This document shows, in pieces, positions 33,601-45,800 of a stretch of DNA of 64,000 nt. The notes under the pieces are model-generated. The model had not been told where the DNA came from. It saw only the letters and a list, made by a program, of their open reading frames with translations, and searched no databases. The DNA is from Gerris lacustris (lineage: Eukaryota > Arthropoda > Insecta > Hemiptera > Gerridae). Positions within the stretch are counted from its first letter, which is position 1. Every line of letters starts with the position of its first letter. The stretch lies in assembly GCA_951217055.1 (NCBI GenBank), contig OX578278.1, positions 31,385,105 through 31,449,104 on the forward strand. The letters run 5' to 3'. A program made the position numbers and the translations under genes.

Positions 33601-35801
33601 AATTTATTATCACTATGTACACTCTGAGTTCACAGTTAAAATCTATTTTCAACTGCTAATGGTAGTATAAAGCAGAAAACAGTAAAATAATCTCCAGCAG
33701 ATTTAACAACAATAATATACAGTATTCTTCCACAGTTAATATGGGAAAATTCAGTATTATTCACAGGGGCTTTAGTGCTTAATGTTAGTATTTTTTTTTT
33801 TTTTTTTTTTTTATTAATTTGATAAATTTTTTAACGTATATTGATCATTAATATTTTCCAAAATAAAACATTTAACGACAGTAATTAACTAATGGCTTAA
33901 TTTATAATTATTTTTGATAAAAGAAATATATTCAATATCTTACAATTTATTTATATGAAGACCAACTTTACATTATATAGTACAACATCCCCTTTCAATT
34001 TTATTTTATTTACCGATGATTGAGAGAAAGGATAAATTAGAAAAAAATAAAAATAAAATAAATTTAACTAAAACTTAAAATATAATATTTTAAAAATATA
34101 CACAATAGAACCAAATATACAATTTTTTGTTTTAATTAATCAATATTTGGATTCCAACTCACTAATGAATTTATTAAAAATTAATTTTTTAATAAAAAAA
34201 TCTTAAAAACATGACTAAAAAAATAAAACATTTTTAAATGGAGAGACAAAAAATTAATAAAATAAATAGTTTCAATAAATGTCTGTTGTTTTTATTTTGA
34301 ACTTTTTTATTAGAGCAAAAATCAATGAATATTCATCATATTCTTCAAATATTTATTGGTGTTTTTTTTTTTTTTCCTAAAAAAAAAAAAATAAAAAATA
34401 AAAAATAAAGCTGATAACATTTTAAAAATTAAAGACAATCTTAAAATTATGGTAGAAATAATAATTTTGATTGTTAAAATATGAAAGCCAAATTTTAATT
34501 TTTGATTAGTTCTGCTGAAAGTAGATCACCGGGAGGTATTAATTTATAACAACAATTCGTAAACATATAATGGAATTGTCTGAAATAGTTACAAAATTGT
34601 ATTTCAGCTCTATAATTTTATTGCCGTCCTTTATTTAATAGGGCAGAATTTTTGGTTTAAGTTATAAATGCTACAGTTGTATTTATACTATACAAATGAA
34701 TGTCATATTTAGACACGGAAATAAACATGCAAAGTGATTTTATTAATTACACCATTTGGCTTTTTGTTAATTTATTTTTAAAAAGAGGAGATAATATTCT
34801 GTCAATAAGGTTATACTTTCAATTGCTGTAAATTATTGTGGAATGTTTAACTAATATTATTAAAACTGTTTGTTAATATAATCAGAATGATTCTGAAAAT
34901 AGCATTGCTCCTTAGGGTTACGCTGCATTTTCATACATCACAAAAATTACGCAGGATCAACTTTAACAACTTTGAACAACCCATATTTACTCAAAGGATC
35001 CACATACACGGTCTTTATCTTCAGGTGTAAAAGGCCTGCTGCCAGAGCCTGTTTATGATTTAGCCACCTGAACAGTCACAAATGCATACAATATGTTCTG
35101 TTTAAATGGTCAGGCCTGGCAGATCATATGTACCTCACTTTATATGGAGTAATAACTAACTGACAAAGTCGTAGAGGGAGAAGCATTTAAAAATTAAGTA
35201 AAGCCCTAAAAAAATTAAATTAAATATAAAGAATAAATTTCACCAATAAATATTTGTCACAATAATAATCTTATATTCCATTCAAAATCACTTGTAAAAT
35301 GCATAAAAAAATGTCTTGTTATAAATTAAATAAAATACAAAATAAATAAATAACCATAATGGCTTCATTTGACAAAGGGAATTTTAGGCATAATTTATTT
35401 ATTTTTAAAAGTAAAAATAAATAAATAAATAAATACAGACAAATACACAGGAGGAAAAAACCTTAATTCAAGCTGTTTTTTCCACCTTAAATAAAGGAAC
35501 CATGTATCTGTTCTTTTACACCCAAGAATACTAAATCTTCAAAATTAATTTCATTTTCTTTTCTACTCAAATTATATACATAATATATTGAAATCAATAA
35601 TACTAGAAAACAAAATAAAAATAATATGAAATACAATAATAATAAACTAACAAAGGCCAAAAACAAACAATGAAATTAGCAAGCTAAATAATTATTTTGA
35701 ATTGAAATTATATTTGTATTTGTGGTTTTTTCCCCCCCAAATAAACAGTTGTTAATTAAAATAACACATTTTAATTAATAAAATAATCCTGAAAGAATCA
35801 A

Positions 35802-36319
35802 CCCTCTGCCCGGAACATGATTTGCACCCCACGTTTGGGAACATCGGTTTTTTTTACCAACACCATATTTTTTCCACATTTTTATGTTATTATTTCATTA
35901 GACATTCATTATATGACACAAAGTAGAAAACATTATATGACACATAGTAGAATAATTAAAAACATTTATAGCTATCCATTTATAAAAATCATTGAAATGT
36001 GGTGGTAAAAATTATCATTAGTGTGCTGGATAACGGTAAAAATTACGGGTTTAGTGATAGAACATTGGTACATATTACGGACAGGAAAAAATCTAACCAA
36101 ATGTGGAATATACCGGTAGATTTTACCTACATACTTCTAAGATATCGATGATTATGCCCAGAAAAAATCAGGTAGCGGCGCAGCAACCTTCTCTCTTTTA
36201 TGGTAAGATGTCCACTGAAAGTGTCTTCGGGCCACAACCATCTAAGTTCACTTAAAGTGCTACTGGCGAATATTTAGAATACTATAGCGGTTAAAAATAC
36301 CGATGTGCCAGGCAGAGGG
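35802..36319. mobile_element. piggyBac-type MITE, 518 bp
   Basis: The ends CCCTCTGCCCGGAACAT and ATGTGCCAGGCAGAGGG are inverted repeats. The right flank is TTAA (36320-36323), the left flank TCAA, one change from TTAA. CCC..GGG ends with TTAA target sites are the piggyBac signature. Inside, ATCGGTTTTTTTTACC and GGTTAAAAATACCGAT continue the TIR. No transposase seen. Confidence 0.8.
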
Positions 36320-36758
36320 TTAACTACAAGTAAGTGGATTGAAGAAATGAGTAAATTGTGAAATTGTAGAGCTTCAGTTGGTGATCAGAAAATAGCATTC
36401 CTAGAACGATACGAACGTGTTCGTTTCCTAGAAACGAACACTTAGATATTTTTCTTATTTTCTTCGGCTTTTACAGCCTCAGGTAATTAGGTCGCCATAA
36501 AGTGAAGGCATTACCAACTTTACAAGTTATCTACTCCATGTGTTCATTAGTGTGAGCTCTCTGTCTGATATGCTAATGAAGAAATACCAAATTGTAAACA
36601 AACAAATGTTAGGCTGCATTTAAAAGCTGTAGAACATCAGAGCATTTGTTATTTAGAGTACCAATTGACTACTATGGTCTTGGTGCAATGTACGTCACTA
36701 CAATAAGAGGAGAGAAAAGAACCACACTGTTGAGTGGTGTATTATGTCAACCTGAGCA

Positions 36759-37034
36759 TTGAAACCAGATATGATATTGGTTTCTGGCGAATACTATGAA
36801 CGCTTGGCTACACCAATGAAACCAGATATTTCAATGGTTTCTAGCGAATACTTTAAATGCTTGGCTACACCAATGAAACCAGATACCTTAGTGGTTCCTG
36901 GCGAATACTATAAACACTTGGCTACACCAATGAAACCAGATATTTCAATGGTTTCTGGCGAATACTATAAACGCTTGGCTACACCAATGAAACCAGATAT
37001 GTCAGTGGTTCCTGGCCAATACTATAACCAATAA
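36759..37034 (+). repeat. 57-bp minisatellite, nearly five copies, open reading frame
   Basis: Each unit reads about ATGAAACCAGATATTTCAATG...GGCTACACCA and translates as MKPDISMVSGEYYKRLATP. Since 57 is a multiple of three, the frame stays open for 92 codons. It has no in-frame AUG in the first unit (TTGAAACC) and is preceded by a stop, so I call it a repeat and not a gene. Confidence 0.9.
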
Positions 37035-38645
37035 CAACTTAGCAACCACCAATCCCCCTATTCCTTTTGATATTGTCTACATTAGAAAAACAAAGTTTTC
37101 TTTTTTAAATTTTAAATACCTCATGAACTTGCTCAATTTCTATCAACAATTTATGTATATTCTATCTATTTAAGTATTAGAAGTAGCAGAAAGAATAAAC
37201 CTAGCCAATAAATTGCTGTTTTTGTTAACCCCATATTGACCTACCCAACACTAAACCACATCTGTCATAAGTAAGAGGTTCAGTTAATTTTACATAAGTA
37301 GTTTTTGTAGTCAATTATAATAAAAATTAGTAACTTATTAATTAATAATAGTTTATTGAAAAGATTTTGAAGTAGTTACATGATAAAATATTTCTTCATT
37401 TCCACTTATTTGTTAAAAAATAAATAATAATAATTTTAGTTAATATGAGAAGAAAAATTAAACTAAAAATAATTATAAAAAATTCTGATCTTTATTTATA
37501 ATAAATAAATTTGAGTTAAATACAGCAATAATGTATTCTTTTTGTTATGTGATTTATTTTCACTAAATAAAAGAAAAAAAATTGACAACACTGATGAGAC
37601 TTTAAATTCATATAATTAAAAAAAATAAAAAAGGAAATATCAGCATAATCGAACTCCGGAAATATTTCAAATTCTTATTATTAATTTCATTTTATTATTT
37701 AATAATATTAAATTATTATTATTCCTTAATTTCTCAACTGTTTAAATTATGTTTAATTTTATTATCTCTCTCAGCACACCGAAAAAATACACAAGCTATT
37801 TACAAATAGAAAGAAAAAGAGAAAGAAGAAGGGAATAAATCTTTGTACAAAAATAAATAATACATTTTAAATTTACTCCAAAACAAAACAGCACAATTAA
37901 AAAAAACTAATTTTCATCAATACAAAAAAATATTTATAAAAAACACAACAGACCAATTTATTTTTCCTTGTAGTGTACACATACTTTTTGTTTATGTATA
38001 AATATGTTACATAGAATAATTATACTAATAAATCTCACCTACAGTAAGATATAATTTGTTGTAAAATTTTCGTTTTTTTTTTAATTTTTAATTTTTTTAT
38101 TTATTCCCATTTTTTTTAAAAATTTAAGTAGTTATTTAAAGGCATTTATTAGCTTGGGTACGATTAAAGAAATTATTTTTCAAAAAGCAGGCATAAATAT
38201 TATTTTTATTATAGTTATGTATAATGTTTATATAAGGTATGTCAATATAAACAATGTATTAGGTTACATTTAAAAAAGTTTTTTATAATTTAATTTTGTT
38301 TCCTTTTATTTTAGTTTAACTATCATTACAACTATTACCTTGAAAAGGCTCATGAATACAGAGGTGTGATATAATATGCAATAATATAATTCAATAGGCT
38401 GTAACATAGCTATCAATTGACACAGTAGGACATGACATGATTTAGGTGAAATTTAGGATAGAGTAACATTATATGACACCATTTAGACAAAAATATAACA
38501 TGACATGCTAATCCTGTAACTATGAGATAATATCACACTATAGTGACATAAAAAAAACAACATGATTTGATAGTAAAAAAGTGCAAAAGTATGTGATAGA
38601 AGTTGCACAGTTGCTTATGACAAGACTTGAAGTGAAAGAACACTT

Positions 38646-38700
38646 AAGGATGATTCACGCTGCAACGAGAAGGGGCCGTGCCGTGCCGGGGACGAGGCTC
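38646..38700. repeat. Solo copy of the GATGATTCACGCT element end
   Basis: AAGGATGATTCACGCTGCAACGA and a GC-rich tail (GTGCCGTGCCGGGGACGAGG) match the inner ends of the hairpin at 38754-39111, about 100 bp upstream of it. Confidence 0.6.
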
Positions 38701-38753
38701 GTAGAGAAATGTTATATAGATTTTAAATGAAGCAATTTACAGTACAACACCAC

Positions 38754-39111
38754 GACATGAGTCATGAAAGGTGTGTGAGAACGAGTCACGAACTCGTCCG
38801 AGGCCCGTCGGCGAAACGTTGGGGTACATTGTTTTCACATTCCCGGCTCATTCCCGCCTCGTTGAGGGATGATTCACGCTTCAACGAGCCGGGGACGTGC
38901 CGAGGCACAAGCACTAGATATGAAATGAACATGGGTCACCTAGTAGAGGACAGCACGTACCAGCCCGGCCCGTCCCCGGCTCGTTGTAGCGTGAATCATC
39001 CCTCAACGAGGCGGGAATGAGCCGGGAATGTGAAAACAATGTACCCCAACGTTTCGCCGACGGGCCTCAGACGAGTTCGTGACTCGTTCTCACACACCTT
39101 TCACACAGTGT
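38754..39111. mobile_element. CpG-rich nested hairpin element with 8-bp repeats at its flanks
   Basis: The outer arms (GAAAGGTGTGTGAGAACGAG facing CTCGTTCTCACACACCTTTC) continue through GGCGAAACGTTGGGGTACAT. The inner arms start AGGGATGATTCACGCTTCAA, GAGCCGGGGACG facing CGTCCCCGGCTC. Stem about 135 bp, loop about 60 bp. The direct repeat AACACCAC is on both sides (38746-38753 and 39112-39119), suggesting an 8-bp target-site duplication. Far more CpG-rich than its surroundings. Confidence 0.8.
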
Positions 39112-40457
39112 AACACCACAGTGATAAAATAGTGGATCATGGTAATATAACACAATATAAACCAAGAAACACAGTTGGAGACAAGATAAGGCAGTGTAAG
39201 GCATAAAGCCAAACAAAATTAATATGTGACATGAAATGACATCTCCTATTCTGTCAAAAGACAGTTTGTAGTGCATCATGTTATACTGCTAAATTTTCAC
39301 TCTGTTCCGTTCTATCATATTGCATAGTGTCACAAAACATTATCACAACCTTAGTTCACACAAGCCTTAAATATCACAACTAAAAAAACAATGTTTGTAA
39401 ATTAAAATAAATTTATTTTTAAAGAGATGTTAATTTCAACAAAATAGAAATAATAATAATATTGGAAAAACTATTTAAAAAAAAAATCTCTTTAAAAGAT
39501 CAATAGTTCAATTTGAGCAAACCTTTATTTTATTTTTTATTATTGTTTTAAAATTAATGAAGCTTAATTAATTTTTTAAATAATTTGGATTAATTCTCTC
39601 ATGATTTGTGCTCACATATTTTTTTTTTTTTTTTTTAGTTTATAATTTTTTGTAATATAATTCCTTTTAATTTTTTCTTGTTCAAAGAAATGGAAGACTA
39701 ATCATACACAAATAAAATAAATAGAAATAAAACTATTCTGATTTGTGTCTATGTAGTACCAACTTTTCAAAAATTAATAAAGTATATAGGACAAAGCCAA
39801 ATTTAAAAAAAAAAATTGCTAAAAGAATGAAGAATTAAAGAAACGATTATAAAATAAATAAATTTAAAAAATGTTTAATATATAATGTACTTACATAGTT
39901 ACTTATTAGATATTTACTTATGTTGTTTTGGAAGAGAGTAAAAAAAAAACTTTTTATCAAAATAACAATATAAATAAAATCAAATAAAAATTATGGTTAT
40001 TTTTTTGTCACTATACTTTATTTTTATACTATTAAATTAATAATTACTTTAATAGGAAACCAGAAGGATTGATATAATTATTTGAAAAAATAAAATAAAT
40101 TATTATTACTACATTTGTGGCTGAGAAACCTTTGTACTTGGCTTGCACCTTATATCACAACAATTTATTTTCAAAGAGCGAAAATTAGAGTTCAGTGTTA
40201 CCTCTTGTTTATTTATTTTTACACAATTTTTAATAGCTTACAATGTTTGTCATGGACAAATCTTGTAATCCCAACAACCTAGAAAGCTAAAATTTGCACA
40301 TACAATGAAAATACAAGAGATTGTTGTTGTTGTTTTTAGTTAGGTTATTGTATTTCTGATAGAAATTTAACAGGTTAGAATAGATTACAAGATTTAATGT
40401 GACAAAGACTAAAAATTAAAAAATAATATCATATTAAAAAAATAAAATAAAAAATAC

Positions 40458-41020
40458 TAGAGGTCGACCAAGAAGTCATGAACACGGGAGAAACGGAAAG
40501 CTTAACTTCGTTTAAAATCGGAACTTCCGAGTAGTGCCGAAGTCAGTACAGTCGGGTGCTAAGACAATAACCATTTCTAGTTTGTATGACATGCGCAGTT
40601 ACGTCAAATCTCCCGAATAACAACAACAAGAAGGTTTCCAATCTGTTAGGTTTCCTGTTTTGTTTGTTTTTATACAGCACGAACTATAGTCACAACTGTC
40701 CTAAATACAAATCAAACTCAGAAATAAAGAGGAAGAAAAAAATAGATTAAGAAAGAAGAAAATCGATTTAGATTTAAAGAATATTATTATGAATAATCAA
40801 TAAATAATAATATTAAGATATTATCGTATATTATTAGTGATTTCTTATCAGGTTCAGTGTTGCCTGTAGCAAAACAATTAGAAGTTATTAAAAATAAAAT
40901 GATTAATAACCAAAGAACAACACTGTGTTTTTTGAACATGGTCTATTATATCAAAAACTGACTGTACATGACGACACTAGCGCACTCCTCACATTTCCAC
41001 GACTTCTTGGTCGAACTCTA
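40458..41020. mobile_element. TIR element, 563 bp, TAGAGGTCGACCAAGAAGTC ends
   Basis: The left end TAGAGGTCGACCAAGAAGTC and the right end GACTTCTTGGTCGAACTCTA are inverted, with one or two mismatches, and similarity continues into CATGAACACG/CACATTTCCACG. No open frame. Superfamily not assigned. Confidence 0.75.
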
Positions 41021-41279
41021 ACACGTTTAATAAATCATGCACTAAAAAGGATTAACTTTTTTAGCAGCCATAGTATTAAGAGCGTTCACAGTAAACACGT
41101 ATAACACCATATATATAAAAGCGTGTGGGGCTATAAACACTTTTTCTGACATCCCCCACTTTTACACTATGATCACTCGTAGTACAGAAGCCTGTTTTAT
41201 TTTTATTTTGAAATATAATATCATTTATTTTTACAATCAACTGCTTAAGTTAACTCTTTGAATTTTATGCAATATAAAG

Positions 41280-41535
41280 GTACTTTTTTCATTTAGTACC
41301 CCCCTACTTAAAAGGGGGTACCAAAGTAAAATAAGAGGGATGAGGCAAAGCTTTAGTTGAGTACCCCCTGTAAGTATTAAGACAAAGGATATTTAGTCCA
41401 ATGTTACTTTGGGACAAAATAATATCACAATTCTCTACATTAAAGAGACAATATCCCTTAGTTTAATCAAATATTAGGTCGAAGACTATTCCTCTTCTAA
41501 TTTTTCATTTGCAAAGATATAGGGGGGTATCAAAC
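41280..41535. repeat. Repeat with ACTTTGGGACAAA core
   Basis: It shares GTATTAAGACAAAGGATATTTAGTCCAA and ACTTTGGGACAAA (given here as short pieces) with 3262-3365 and 25155-25265. GTACCCCCCTACTT and AAGGGGGTACC form a small palindrome at its left side. Confidence 0.5.
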
Positions 41536-42595
41536 TTAAAGAGAGTCGGATGATTGCACTATCCAGCTAGTATTTAGACTTTGGATTCATGGAAAGTTTC
41601 TTTGGCCTCTCAGACACACAAAAACAAAATTAAATTTTACTTATTGCATTTATAACTGTTTCTTTAAATTCATCATTTCTAATTCAATAAATAATAAAAT
41701 GAGTAAATATTGTTAGAAAATAAAAGCATCACAAACATTTTTTTTTTTTTTTACTACACAAGAAAACAAAACAAAAAAAACCTTTAAATGAATCAATTGT
41801 AAAAATAAAAACACTGTCTTGCTGGAATAAAGGGTTTTCCGAGTAACAGCACATAAAAGGAATGCTTAAGTAAGAAATAAATAGTCAAAAAATATAATTT
41901 TATCTTAGAGTCATATTTTTTGCTTAAAAGTTTTGTTCTCAATTTAATACTGCTTCGAAATAAAAAGGTCAGTTTTCCATTTCAAGAAAGATACATTTAA
42001 TTTTTTATTTCTTCTTGCCAGGGATCTGATTTTTTTTTTTTTTTTTTCAAATAAAAATTACCTGACAAACAGACCCTAAACTTATTAAAATTCCTACAAA
42101 AATCTAACAAATAAACACTCCCTTGAAATAATTATTATTATTCATTTTTTTTTTCCGATAATAAGTTAAAAATAAGTTTCTTTTATTATATTGTTTAAAA
42201 AAATAAAACAAACAAAATAAATTTAAAAAAGCAATCATCATTATTTTTTTCCGACTAGATTTTCAGTAAAAGAGAAGGTTCGCACACTAAGAGAACACGA
42301 ATCCCTTGTGAACCTATTTCTTCGTTATCAGACAATTATCTCAAATTATCCAAATTTTTTAATTCAATAAAAAAAACCCCTCCTTTATATTTTCTAAAAA
42401 ATAAATAAACTTTTTTTTTTTGTTCAGAGAGGAAACATCGAGCGGGTAAAATTAGCATCATATTTGTTACTTAATACATTTTTTTTTTTATAGACAAATA
42501 ATTAACTGTGTGACAGAGAGAGTATAGAAATACCTACTCGATACAGTATATATAATAGTCATATATATATGTATATATATATAAAAAAGATGTCT

Positions 42596-42730
42596 TGAGA
42601 TGAGGCTAAAGTCTACATAGGGTGTGAGGCGCCACTGGGTGGAAGCAGCGCCCTGGGGGCAGGGGTCCAGCGCCAGGGGGCGGGAATCCAGCGGTGGGGG
42701 CAGGGGGTAGTGGTCTCAGTCTCAGGCTTC
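42596..42730 (-). promoter_or_regulatory. GC-rich block in the Ena 3' UTR
   Basis: In a surrounding of roughly 75 percent AT, about 130 bp is G-rich on + (C-rich in the Ena transcript). It contains imperfect short tandem units such as GGTCCAGCGCCAGGGGGCGG and AATCCAGCGGTGGGGGCAGG. It lies 85-220 bp after the Ena stop. The contrast is seen directly; a role in mRNA regulation or as an insulator is a guess. Confidence 0.4.
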
Positions 42731-42813
42731 CTTGGCTTTTCAAATGTAAACACAAATACAACTGCAACGAACCAGTGTTTACATCATCTAGTGACTAACG
42801 GTAGCTACCGCTA

Positions 42814-42842
42814 TTATCTCCTGTTCAATTCTACTTTAAGAG
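42814..42842 (-). CDS. ena: Ena last coding exon (ALKVELNRR, stop)
   Basis: Only 29 bp are coding: ALKVELNRR then TAA (42814-42816 on the complement). The acceptor TTTTGCAG is strong. The residues extend the tetramer helix and end with basic Arg-Arg, as expected for the tail of an Ena/VASP protein. The 3' UTR continues to lower coordinates. Confidence 0.93.
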
Positions 42843-45800
42843 CTGCAAAATAAACAAAATATTATAATATAATAAAATAGATATCAATTAAGATTAAGTG
42901 AGGTCGGCGAAGCCGAGTGGTTGGCCATAAACCTTGGGCGAAACACCGTCATATCTGGTGAATTGAATTCCCAGACAGGTGAAAAATGTTTCACACTGCT
43001 GAGCTCATCGAGTAGATGAGTAAAGTGGCCAGATCTCCCATCAGGGAAAACAAGGAATTCGTGATTCAATGCTCATTGTTAGAATACATTTTTATAACAA
43101 GAATAGTGAATTGCAATTAATTTTACTTTTTGATTTATCTTTACTCTCCTCAGCTTTTTTGTTAATTACTCACAAAAGGGATATATTAGTTTTAACAAAA
43201 CATTAAGGCCAGGTACATTGAAAGGTAGGGGATGCAGAGCAGGGCAGTTTTCTAATTGCAGAAATATACATTCCGTGAGAATTGTGATTTCGGGCATTCT
43301 CAATCTCTCTTAAGTCTGAGTCTCAATTCGCACAGTCTCGTATATTTCTGCGGTTCTTTCAGTTCTGCGCCTCAATGTGTTTAAATGATTCCTTATGTGA
43401 ATTAAGTGATTCCTAGTTAATCTCATTTTTAACCTCTCTTTAATATTTTACATTGTATTTGACAATATTAGGTGATTAAATAATGGAGAGGAATCAGCCA
43501 ATATGACATGTATTTCACGTACCAACTCTCAAGGAATGAAACCACTTATCTCTTTAAGTTAATAACTCACAAAATAGCCTATAACATATTTTTTTAATTA
43601 TAAATATGATTTCTTTGAATTAAGGATACTTAATAAAAACTGAATAAGACTCACCTTCAATAATATCTTGTTTAAATTTATTTAATTCCTTCCTTATTTC
43701 TCTAAGGATGTCTTGTTTAAGTGATTCAAGATCAGCAGAATCTGACGGTCCGTTAGTCAAGCGCTGCTGGTCAGATGGGTCGGTAGAACCGGGAGCCCCT
43801 CTCCTACCAGGCTTGGGAGAGGCTCCACCACCGCCGCTACTGCTACTTCCTCCTCCGACGTCACCGTTGGTCAGCTTTGGACCTCCTCCAAAACCAACTC
43901 CAACTTTCCTTTCATTCATTCCAGGGCCACTGCCATCTTGATCCTAATCAAACAATAAATCATTAAAATTTATGTAGGTATATTGCGGTTAGAAAAGAAT
44001 AGATTATTTTAAATTAAGCCACCAGTGTGTTTTTATTTTAGTGTGTACTAGTTATCATTATAAATTCCAGGTGGATATACAGATTAAAGCAAATTGTTAG
44101 ATTTATGGATGCTGATGTTCCTACTTATTCATAACTATTCTTAATCTCCTTTTTTAACAGAAATACCGGGTATTCCTTGAGTTAGAATGTAGGAATACAT
44201 TTGCTATACATTTTAAAAGACAATAAAAGCAGAAACCCTGATAATCCGAACCATTCAGAAATCCGTACTGGCATTTGATTAGTTAGGATTTCAGGGGTTC
44301 TACTGTACTCTTATACTCTCACCAGTGTATTATCCTGAGATTCTCTTCTCTCAACCGCAGCCCTCCTCCTTGCTAGTGTTTTGGCCATTTCATCCATCAT
44401 ACTGGCCATACTTCCAGAACACCCTCTGCCTAGAGTTCCATATCCTCCACTACTACTGCTACTTGTGCTACTACCACTGTTTTCTGTAGCTGCTCCAACC
44501 TGCTAAAGTTTAAAAAAATATATATATATTTTTTTAAAAAAATTCTTTAGGAACAATCATGCTGATAGGGCTTTTACAGTTTAATTACAAAATAAATAAT
44601 CTTATCAGACAAAATTCAAAGCATTTAGACTTATATCAATACTAAAAATAAATCAATATCTTATCCACTTCAAAGATAAGCCTACATATATATATATATT
44701 TTTTTTATAAATATTATAATTAAATATAATATAGAAAATGGCATTTGGTTGATCACCAAAATCACCTATTTTGAGGTAGGGAACTATAAAGTAAACAGAT
44801 ATTGAGTATAGTAATATTTCTTAAATGGTCCTTTCAGTGTTCACAAGTTGTTAATCATTTTATTGGTGGTAATTAATGTTTTTTCAATCAAATGCCCAAA
44901 TCATTGCACAATTTCATTTAGATACACTGCAGGTAAATTCTATAGTCTTTGTTTTGTTTTTTAAATTTACTATACACATAACTGTCTTCATTATTGGGAG
45001 ACAAAAGTGAAGTAACTGATATATGTCTTTATGTATTTGGCGAACAATATAACCTACTTCATACTCCATCATAAAGTCATAGACAATGCCCGAATAAAGT
45101 AGTTAAAACAGGTGTCTATCTACATATTGAAGAGCCACTACAGAGATTGAAACAAAAGAAAATTAATTATCTCTTTTTTTTTATATTAGCCACGAGTGAA
45201 TACCACAAAAGCAGTAGGTAATATAAAATTCTCTCTAAAGCAAGGAATGAAAAATTGTTTTTGAAACGTTAGAAAAAAAAGAAAAAATATATTTACCCTA
45301 TTTGGCTGAGGTTGAGAGGATTTCTTAAGTTTGGCAGCTGCAAGTTGTGCAGCGAAGGAAGAGACATCCTGTCCGTCAGAACTTGAGGAGCGAGACATAT
45401 TTGGCTGAGGTGGAGGTGGTGGGGGTGGAGGAGCTGCTGCCGGAGCGGGGGCAGCTGGTGGAGGGGGTGCAGGCGGCCCCATCATAGGAGGAGGAGGTGG
45501 AGCAGGAGGACCTCCTAAAGGAGGTGGTGGAGGGGCAGGGGCTGGGGGAGGCACAGGTGCAGGGGGCGCTGAAGAGGTTCGGTGATGGCCCCCACTCATA
45601 TTGCACACACCTCCTACCATACCGCCTCCGGTACTACCTGGACTTGATCCATTCCCTGACATCACTGTAACATATCAAAAACACAGGTCAAAATGATATA
45701 ACAAATCAATATACAGTAGAAACTCATTAAAACAGATGTAATTTTTAACGGACAGAGGAGAAAAAATATTACACACAAAAATAAGGGTTGCTTATTTTTA

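Larger units (their letters stand above)
28521..42595. other. Gene-free AT-rich interval between the two convergent genes
   Basis: I see no coding exon of recognisable family here. Apart from the repeats listed separately, the stretch is A-rich on the + strand over long parts (for example 34020-34270, 35200-35700, 37440-37960), so an Ena transcript running into it would be U-rich. Part of it may be an extended Ena 3' UTR; poly(A) signals on the - strand are too frequent by chance to choose one. Confidence 0.6.

Noticed and set aside
43708..43941. Open frame on + opposite the Ena spacer exon
   Set aside because: Antisense shadow of Gly/Ser/Pro codons of Ena; the - strand frame has the known motif and splice sites.
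45376..45606. Ser/Thr-rich frame on - in another frame
   Set aside because: Out-of-frame reading of the proline-rich Ena exon.
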